A stretch of 10,729 nt of DNA from NCBI GenBank assembly GCA_900550635.1, contig URSZ01000084.1, positions 1 through 10,729 on the forward strand, written 5' to 3'. Below the pieces are notes generated by a model. It saw only the letters and a program-made list of their open reading frames with translations, had not been told where the DNA came from and did no database searches. Shown here one piece after another: positions 5,220-10,729 of the stretch. The stretch's first letter is position 1, and each line of letters starts with the position of its first letter. Source of the DNA: an uncultured Prevotella sp. GTDB taxonomy: Bacteria > Bacteroidota > Bacteroidia > Bacteroidales > Bacteroidaceae. A program made the translations under genes and the position numbers.

Positions 5220-7649
5220 ATGAGAGTACTGAAATTCGGAGGGACATCGGTGGGCTCGGTGGAGAGCCTTACCAACGTGAAAAAAATAGTAGAGAATATA
5301 AACGAGCCGGTGGTGGTTGTGGTTTCCGCATTGGGCGGCATAACCGACAGGCTCATAAGGACATCGCAGCTTGCAGTGGCGGGCGATGACAATTACCGCA
5401 ACGAGTTCGACGCTATGGTGGACCGTCACCACGGCATAATAGACGCCGTGATTCCGGCCGGCGCGGCACACGACACGCTGAAAGCCAAGGTGGACGCACT
5501 GCTCGACGAGTTGCGGAGCATTTACCATGGAGTGTACCTTATACGCGACATGACGCAGAAAACTGCCAATGTGATAGTAAGTTACGGCGAGCGCATGTCG
5601 TCGCAGATAGTGTCGGCCTTCATAGAAGGTTCGCAGTGCTACGACTCGCGCGAATTCATAAAGACCGTGCGCAAGCAGAACCGCAACCTCGTGGACTTTG
5701 ACGTTACCATACGCCTGGTGATACAGACGTTTGCGCGTATGCCACGCATAGCGGTAGTGCCCGGCTTCATAGCAAGCGACGCCAACGACGGCGAGACGAC
5801 CAACCTGGGCCGCGGCGGCTCGGACTATACCGCCGCAATAATCGCGGCAGCGCTCAACGCCTCGGCGCTCGAGATTTGGACCGACGTGGACGGCTTCATG
5901 ACGGCCGACCCGAGGGTTATTCCGAATGCCTACACCATTGACGAACTGTCGTACAACGAAGCAATGGAACTGTGCAACTTCGGAGCCAAGATAATATATC
6001 CGCCAACCATATACCCGGTGAGGATAAAGAACATACCTATCCTTGTAAAGAACACCTTCCGCCCCGAAGCCAAGGGCAGCATAATACACAAGGGCACGAG
6101 CAACGACACGCGCGCCATAAAGGGAATCTCGTCGGTAAAGAACACGAGCCTCGTGACCGTGTCGGGCCCTTCGATGGTGGGCGTGATAGGCGTGAACCGC
6201 AGAATCTTCACCACGCTTGCCGACAACGGAATCAGTGTGTTCCTCGTGGCGCAGACGTCGTCGGAAGCGAGCACGAGCCTTTGCGTTACCGACGAGGACG
6301 GCGAGAAGGCGCGCGAAGTGCTCGACAACGAGTTTGCCAAGGAAATATCCACGGGAGCAATGAACCATGCCCTGCTCACTCGCGACCTGTCTACCATGTC
6401 GGTGGTGGGCGACAAGATGAAACACACCGCAGGCGTGGCCGGAAAACTGTTCGGCGTATTGGGGCGCAACGGCATAAACATCGTGGCAATGGCACAAGGA
6501 GCCACCGAAACCAACGTCTCGATTGTCGTAGACCGTTCGCTGCTGCGCAAGTCCCTGAATGTGATACACGACAGCTTCTTCCTGAGCGAATACCAGGTGC
6601 TCAACCTCTTTGTGTGCGGCGTGGGCACCGTGGGCGCAAAACTCCTGGAACAGATTTCCTCGCAACGCGAGAAACTCATGCGCGAACGCGGCCTTAAACT
6701 GAACATCGTGGGCATTGCCAGCGGACATAACGCCGCGTTCAACCGCGACGGGGTGGATTATGTGAACTACAGGGAAACGCTGAAGGCAGGCGGCCCGAGC
6801 AGTGTGAAACGCCTGCGCGACGAGGTGACGGGAATGAATATTTTCAACTCGGTGTTCGTTGACTGCACCGCAAGCAAGGATGTTGCCGACCTGTACCAGA
6901 CGTTCTTTGAACATAACATATCGGTGGTTGCCGCCAACAAGATAGCGGCTTCCTCGTCCTACGCCAATTACAAGCGTCTTAAACAAACGGCCAGGGCAAA
7001 AGGAGTGAAATACCTGTTCGAGACAAACGTAGGAGCAGGGCTTCCGATAATAAATACGATAAACAACCTTACAGGCAGCGGCGACAAGATACTTTGTATC
7101 GAAGCCGTGCTGAGCGGTACGTTAAACTATGTATTCAACGTGCTGTCCGATAAGGTGACACTGAGCCGTGCGGTGCAAATGGCGCGCGACGCAGGGTACA
7201 GCGAGCCCGACCCGCGCATAGACCTCTGCGGCAAGGACGTTATACGCAAACTTGTAATCCTGGCCCGCGAGGCAGGATATGAAATAGAGACTTCCGATGT
7301 GGAGGCAGTTCCATTCATACCCGAAGAATTAATGAAGGGAACAGCCGACGATTTCATGCGGCAGTTGCCGGAACTCGACACCGAATTCGAAAAACGGCGC
7401 AGCGAACTCGCAGCTCAGGGCAAACGCTGGCGTTATGTGGCCAAGCTCGACAACGGGCACGCCTCGGTGGGACTTCAGGCAGTCGACGCACGCCATCCGT
7501 TCTACAACCTCGAAGGTTCGAACAACATCATACTGCTTACAACGGAGCGCTACCGCGAATATCCCATGCACATCGAAGGATACGGGGCAGGCGCCGACGT
7601 TACAGCCGCAGGTGTGTTTGCCGACATAATGAGTATTGCCAATATTTAG
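5220..7649 (+). CDS. thrA: Bifunctional aspartokinase / homoserine dehydrogenase (809 aa)
   Basis: It catalyses the first and third steps of the aspartate pathway: phosphorylation of aspartate, and NAD(P)H reduction of aspartate semialdehyde to homoserine, leading to threonine and methionine. The kinase domain covers about 1-290, with KFGGTSVGS (5-13), TTNLGRGGSDYTA (193-205) and IWTDVDGFMTADPR (219-232). ACT regulatory domains follow at about 305-455, suggesting feedback control by an amino acid, threonine in related enzymes. The dehydrogenase domain starts at about 460 with the nucleotide-binding loop FVCGVGTVG (464-472). It continues with ANKIA (572-576), NVGAGLPI (603-610), SGTLNYVFN (632-640) and EPDPRIDLCGKDVIRK (662-677), where D673 and K677 are at the positions of the catalytic pair of this family. 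Length is typical for a full fusion and nothing is missing. The start is fixed by the canonical MRVLKFGGTS. No thrB or thrC follows; two hairpins close the gene. Confidence 0.97.
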   Translation: MRVLKFGGTSVGSVESLTNVKKIVENINEPVVVVVSALGGITDRLIRTSQLAVAGDDNYRNEFDAMVDRHHGIIDAVIPAGAAHDTLKAKVDALLDELRSIYHGVYLIRDMTQKTANVIVSYGERMSSQIVSAFIEGSQCYDSREFIKTVRKQNRNLVDFDVTIRLVIQTFARMPRIAVVPGFIASDANDGETTNLGRGGSDYTAAIIAAALNASALEIWTDVDGFMTADPRVIPNAYTIDELSYNEAMELCNFGAKIIYPPTIYPVRIKNIPILVKNTFRPEAKGSIIHKGTSNDTRAIKGISSVKNTSLVTVSGPSMVGVIGVNRRIFTTLADNGISVFLVAQTSSEASTSLCVTDEDGEKAREVLDNEFAKEISTGAMNHALLTRDLSTMSVVGDKMKHTAGVAGKLFGVLGRNGINIVAMAQGATETNVSIVVDRSLLRKSLNVIHDSFFLSEYQVLNLFVCGVGTVGAKLLEQISSQREKLMRERGLKLNIVGIASGHNAAFNRDGVDYVNYRETLKAGGPSSVKRLRDEVTGMNIFNSVFVDCTASKDVADLYQTFFEHNISVVAANKIAASSSYANYKRLKQTARAKGVKYLFETNVGAGLPIINTINNLTGSGDKILCIEAVLSGTLNYVFNVLSDKVTLSRAVQMARDAGYSEPDPRIDLCGKDVIRKLVILAREAGYEIETSDVEAVPFIPEELMKGTADDFMRQLPELDTEFEKRRSELAAQGKRWRYVAKLDNGHASVGLQAVDARHPFYNLEGSNNIILLTTERYREYPMHIEGYGAGADVTAAGVFADIMSIANI

Positions 7650-7678
7650 CGTAAAAGGAGGGTTTACATCCTTTACGC
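7649..7678 (+). other. Stable hairpin directly at the thrA stop codon
   Basis: GCGTAAA/GGA (7649-7659, one bulged A) pairs with TCC/TTTACGC (7669-7678), ten pairs with a 9-nt loop. The stem includes the last base of the stop codon. A-rich rather than T-rich sequence follows, so it probably protects the 3' end or acts together with the terminator 18 nt downstream. Confidence 0.5.
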
Positions 7679-7695
7679 AAGAAAACATGACCCGT

Positions 7696-7737
7696 CCACG
7701 GAAAAATATCTCTAAGGTAGTTTTCCGTGGCTCTTTT
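7696..7737 (+). terminator. Rho-independent terminator of thrA
   Basis: CCACGGAAAA (7696-7705) pairs perfectly with TTTTCCGTGG (7721-7730), ten pairs, followed by CTCTTTT. The 15-nt loop begins atatctct; together with the A-run of the stem this gives aaaaatatctct, identical to the start of the 21-bp array in repeat copy C (4883-4894). The terminator separates thrA from the downstream U32 gene. Confidence 0.85.
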
Positions 7738-7768
7738 CCCGGGCTGGCCGAATCGGTATGAAAACACG

Positions 7769-7806
7769 GCGCAAGCCTTTTGCCTTGGCATAAGGCTGAC
7801 TTGTGC
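7769..7806 (+). promoter_or_regulatory. Long hairpin in the leader of the U32 gene
   Basis: GCGCAAG (7769-7775) pairs with CTTGTGC (7800-7806) with one G-T pair. Inside it, CCTT (7776-7779) pairs with AAGG (7792-7795), and TGCC (7781-7784) faces GGCA (7787-7790). It ends 18 nt before the ATG at 7825 and is not followed by T. It may control translation or mRNA stability of the U32 gene. I found no convincing promoter between it and the thrA terminator. Confidence 0.4.
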
Positions 7807-7824
7807 AAAACCTGCTTTTGATTA

Positions 7825-9639
7825 ATGCGAAAAATTGAACTTCTTGCTCCCGCCCGTAATGCCGAAACAGGCATAGAAGCCATAAAGCACGGCGCCGACG
7901 CAGTGTATATAGGTGCGTCGGGGTTCGGCGCGCGTGCGGCGGCAGCCAACGCGATTGAAGATATAGGCCGCCTTGCAGAGTTTGCGCATGTATTCGGGGC
8001 AAAGGTTTACGTAACGCTTAATACAATACTTTATGATTCCGAGATAGGCGAGGCGGAACGCCTTGCCTGCTCTTTGTGCGAAGCGGGAGCAGACGCTTTC
8101 ATCGTGCAGGACGCTGCTTACCTGTCCATGTCCCTGCCTCCGGTTCCGTTTCATGCCAGCACACAGATGGATAACCGCACGGCGGCCAAAGTGTGCCGCC
8201 TTTACGATGAAGGTTTCGATACCGCGGTGTTGGCACGAGAGCTTTCGCTCGACGAGATACGCGGAATCCATGCTGCCTGCCCCGGAATGCGGCTTGAAGC
8301 ATTTGTGCACGGGGCGTTGTGCGTCAGTTTCAGCGGCAGGTGCTATGCTTCGCAATATTGTTTCGGACGTAGCGCCAACCGGGGCGAATGCGCGCAGTTC
8401 TGTCGCCTGCCTTTTGATTTGGAAGACGCTTCCGGCAGCAAACTGTTGCACCGGAAACACCTGCTTTCCCTGCGCGACATGAACCGCAGCCGCTATCTCG
8501 AACAACTTATGGACGCCGGCGTGAGTTCATTCAAGATAGAGGGAAGATTAAAAGATACCGGCTACGTCAAGAACGTTACTGCCTATTACCGCCATTGCAT
8601 AGATGAAATCCTTGCCCGTCGCAGCGAGTACTGTCGCGCGTCGGCGGGTACGGTGCAAGTGGATTTCCGTCCCAATCCGGCAAAGAGTTTCAACCGTGGC
8701 TTTACAGATTATTTCCTAACGGGACGCAGCGGCGACATGGCTTCAATCAACACTCCCAAAAGCGTCGGCGAGCCTGTGGGTATGGTAAAGGAAATTCACG
8801 GAGGCAGTTTTACAGTTGATAGCAACGTGGCATTCAGCAACGGCGACGGGCTTTGCTTTTTCGACGGCAGTGGAACGCTGCACGGTTTTCGTATAAACAG
8901 GGCCGAAGGCAAGAGGTTGTTCCCTCTGTCAATGCCGGAAGGATTGCAGAGACGCACACGGCTGTTCCGCAACAGCGACGCCGCCTTCGAGCGTCTTTTG
9001 TCGAAACCCACGGCCGAAAGACGTGTGGCCTTGGATATGGAGCTGTCCGAAACGCCAGGCGGCTATGCGCTCGCGCTTTCTGACGAATTAGGACGCAAGA
9101 CTGTACATGCGTTCGACTATCCCCACGAGGAGGCGCGCACGCCGCAGGGCGACAACCTGCGCAAGCAGTTGTTGCGCCTCGGCGATACGTTGTTTCATGT
9201 CCGCTCTATCGAGCTGCACCTTGCCGGCGAACGTTTCATCCCTTCGTCCGTCCTGGCAGCCGCACGCCGCGACGCAGTGGCCGCTCACATGCGGGTTGCC
9301 GCAGCTCCGGTGCGGGAAAAGAGAAGGACTCCCAAAGCCGTAAGTTTTGCGGGGCGTGAAATCGACAGCAGTTATAACGTAGCCAATTCCAAGGCACGTA
9401 ATTTCTACATGGCCAACGGTGCGGGGCATGTGTCTCCGGCTTATGAGTTGGAGCAGCGGCGCGATATGCCGCTCATGACCTGTCGCTATTGCATTCGCCA
9501 CGCGCTCGGGGCGTGCGCAAAGGAAGGCAACGCCCGTGTGTTGCCTGGAAAACTGTTCCTGCGCCTTGGCGACGGGCGGCGTTTCAGACTTGATTTCGAT
9601 TGCAACAAATGTAACATGAAGGTATATGCGGACGAGTAA
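7825..9639 (+). CDS. U32 family protein (peptidase U32 / RNA hydroxylation type), 604 aa
   Basis: The N-terminal domain begins with IELLAPARNAETGIEAI and HGADAVYIG (about 4-30), typical of the U32 TIM-barrel-like fold. The U32 signature is present: EAFVHGALCVSFSGRCYAS at 158-176, continuing through a cysteine-rich segment (C166, C173, C179, C189, C193) and SSFKIEGRLKDTGYV (234-248). In characterised members (TrhP, RlhA, UbiU/V) such cysteines hold an iron-sulfur cluster and the proteins hydroxylate tRNA, rRNA or ubiquinone precursors, so an RNA or small-molecule hydroxylation role is more likely than proteolysis, though the old name is 'peptidase'. A long C-terminal extension, common in Bacteroidales relatives, ends in a second cysteine group (C553, C556, C564, C593, C596) that may bind metal. 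The protein is predicted cytoplasmic. The start ATG gives the canonical MRKIELLAPA. The 3' end overlaps the next gene by 14 nt, indicating co-expression. Family call firm; exact substrate unknown. Confidence 0.92.
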   Translation: MRKIELLAPARNAETGIEAIKHGADAVYIGASGFGARAAAANAIEDIGRLAEFAHVFGAKVYVTLNTILYDSEIGEAERLACSLCEAGADAFIVQDAAYLSMSLPPVPFHASTQMDNRTAAKVCRLYDEGFDTAVLARELSLDEIRGIHAACPGMRLEAFVHGALCVSFSGRCYASQYCFGRSANRGECAQFCRLPFDLEDASGSKLLHRKHLLSLRDMNRSRYLEQLMDAGVSSFKIEGRLKDTGYVKNVTAYYRHCIDEILARRSEYCRASAGTVQVDFRPNPAKSFNRGFTDYFLTGRSGDMASINTPKSVGEPVGMVKEIHGGSFTVDSNVAFSNGDGLCFFDGSGTLHGFRINRAEGKRLFPLSMPEGLQRRTRLFRNSDAAFERLLSKPTAERRVALDMELSETPGGYALALSDELGRKTVHAFDYPHEEARTPQGDNLRKQLLRLGDTLFHVRSIELHLAGERFIPSSVLAAARRDAVAAHMRVAAAPVREKRRTPKAVSFAGREIDSSYNVANSKARNFYMANGAGHVSPAYELEQRRDMPLMTCRYCIRHALGACAKEGNARVLPGKLFLRLGDGRRFRLDFDCNKCNMKVYADE

Positions 9640-10621
9640 GTTTTTTCTCCCTATTGTGGCAGCGCTGGCCGTGTTGCTGGCGCTCGCCTCGTGCACTTAC
9701 CGCCGCTCCGCGCTCGACATGGAGTGGGACTATACACCCGGGCAGCGCGACTCCATAAAGTTCGTGCACACGCACCATTATTCGCAGAACTATAATTTCA
9801 AGGTGCATGCCGACAGCCTGATGCTCCTGTCGGTAACGCCCGACGACCCGGTGCGCCCCTTTGTCGATACGGTCTACGTGCACGAGGGCGACCTTCTTGT
9901 CGTTGCCGATTTTGCATACGCTCCGGCCGATACTGTCGATACGGTATGGATAAAGGTGGCGCACGACCAGGCAACGATAGGCTGGCTGCACGAAAAGGAA
10001 CTGCTGGGAAATGCCGTTCCCGACGACCCTATATCGGAGTTCATACACTTTTTCGGCAGCAAGCGCAACATAGCCCTTTGTGTAGTGGCGATAGTTGCCG
10101 CCGCCGTTTACCTTATACACCTTGTGAGGCGCAAGAAGATAAGGATAGTGCACTTCAACGACATAGACAGCCTCTACCCGTCGCTGCTCTGCCTCGACAT
10201 AGCAGTCGTGGCGGTGCTTTATGCCACGATACAGCACTTTGTGCCGCAAACGTGGCAGGAGTTTTATTTCAACCCCACGTTGAATCCTTTCATCCTGCCG
10301 CCGGTGCTTGCGGCCATGATAACGGGCGTGTGGCTCATGGTGCTGCTCGCCCTCGCCACGGTTGACGATGTTGCGCGCATACTCGGCCGCGGCGGCGCGC
10401 TGCCTTACCTGCTGTCGCTCCTCGGAATGTCGCTGGTGGTATATATGGTGTTTGCCGCAACCACTTATATCTACTTGGGATACGCCTTGCTCGTAGCGTA
10501 TGTCGTATTTGCCGTAATGCGTTACCGTCGCAACCGCACCTACCGTTACTTGTGCGGCCGCTGCGGCCACAAGCTGCGCCACAAGGGCACGTGTCCCTAT
10601 TGCGGGGCAAGCAACATGTAA
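9626..10621 (+). CDS. Predicted lipoprotein with SH3-like domain, membrane helices and C-terminal zinc ribbon (331 aa)
   Basis: A signal peptide ends in the lipobox LASC, predicting lipidation at C23. No acidic residues follow the cysteine, so the surface-export signal of Bacteroidetes lipoproteins seems absent. Residues about 60-127 resemble a bacterial SH3 domain (GDLLVVADF, VWIKVAHDQATIGWLHEKEL). About five membrane helices follow, near 147-167, 186-206, 222-246, 257-277 and 280-298. Basic stretches RRKKIR and RYRRNRTYRY after helices 1 and 5 put these on the cytoplasmic side. The C-terminus carries CGRCGHKL and CPYCGASN (C310, C313, C323, C326), a zinc ribbon that would face the cytoplasm. 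The ATG lies inside the end of the U32 gene, with weak GAAGG 3 nt before it, so translation is probably coupled. Function unknown; the pairing suggests a membrane partner or sensor, but this is inference. Confidence 0.85.
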   Translation: MRTSKFFLPIVAALAVLLALASCTYRRSALDMEWDYTPGQRDSIKFVHTHHYSQNYNFKVHADSLMLLSVTPDDPVRPFVDTVYVHEGDLLVVADFAYAPADTVDTVWIKVAHDQATIGWLHEKELLGNAVPDDPISEFIHFFGSKRNIALCVVAIVAAAVYLIHLVRRKKIRIVHFNDIDSLYPSLLCLDIAVVAVLYATIQHFVPQTWQEFYFNPTLNPFILPPVLAAMITGVWLMVLLALATVDDVARILGRGGALPYLLSLLGMSLVVYMVFAATTYIYLGYALLVAYVVFAVMRYRRNRTYRYLCGRCGHKLRHKGTCPYCGASNM

Positions 10622-10643
10622 CTCCCCGCGCGGTAAAAAAAGT

Positions 10644-10729
10644 GGAAAAACCGGGGCCGGAAAACGGGCGTTTCCGGAGCGAAAAATTGAAAACTAAATT
10701 TCAGCGCGTTATACCCACATGGGAGCAAA
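10644..10729 (+). repeat. Interspersed repeat family, copy D (right end cut by the window edge)
   Basis: This aligns with the left block of copy C (4796-4880): gaaaaattgaaaact, then cccacatgggagcaaa up to the last base of the window. It also carries the hairpin CCGGAAA-acgggcg-TTTCCGG (10657-10677). It starts 22 bp after the stop codon of the zinc-ribbon gene, in the same orientation as that gene, mirroring copy C behind the FAD gene. The 21-bp array should begin just outside the window. Confidence 0.85.

Noticed and set aside
5217..6986. 589-codon minus-strand frame opposite thrA
   Set aside because: It lies wholly opposite the unmistakable thrA gene, is full of His, Tyr, Arg and Val as expected for an antisense shadow of GC-biased coding DNA, and has no recognisable domain.
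7649..7824. Promoter for the U32 gene
   Set aside because: The only TAnnTTT-like string (TAGTTTTC, 7718-7725) is within the thrA terminator and has no TTTG at the right distance, so I do not call it.

Overview
The window looks like a piece of a Bacteroidales (phylum Bacteroidota) chromosome. The evidence is protein style (bifunctional ThrA, a long U32-family protein of about 600 residues, a COG2509-type FAD protein), perfect or near-perfect Bacteroidetes -7 boxes of the TAnnTTTG type, weak or absent Shine-Dalgarno sequences, and GC-rich coding DNA that still uses ATA heavily for isoleucine. I cannot fix the genus. There is no rRNA, tRNA, transposase, phage gene or CRISPR array.

Layout: five convincing genes, all on the + strand, separated by unusually repeat-rich intergenic DNA. 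(1) 556-1623 is a secreted protein of unknown function with its own terminator. (2) 3083-4738 is a FAD-dependent oxidoreductase. (3) 5220-7649 is thrA, aspartokinase/homoserine dehydrogenase, standing alone and closed by two hairpins, the second a textbook terminator. (4) 7825-9639 is a U32-family protein, overlapping by 14 nt with (5) 9626-10621, a predicted lipoprotein with an SH3-like periplasmic part, about five membrane helices and a cytoplasmic zinc ribbon. Only genes 4 and 5 look like an operon. The first three are probably transcribed separately.

The most unusual content is between the genes. One interspersed repeat family appears four times (copy A at 1-180, cut by the window edge; B at 2055-2284; C at 4796-4992; D at 10644-10729, also cut by the edge). 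Its core is an array of three units with an exact 21-bp period. In copy C every unit is a near-perfect palindrome, and the sequence changes between units are compensated across the dyad. Copy B leads directly into a second repeat system of three diverged units with an exact 189-bp period (starts 2252, 2441, 2630, with a fourth partial unit at 2819). Each unit keeps an inverted repeat GCAAAC-N24-GTTTGC, and one minus-strand frame stays open through all of them. Another stretch (5060-5118) upstream of thrA can fold into adjacent hairpins.

Both window ends fall inside the same repeat family, so the window may be a whole contig broken at repeats. I see no defence, mobile or biosynthetic gene cluster. 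The candidates for something undescribed are the palindromic 21-bp array family and the 189-bp repeat system.
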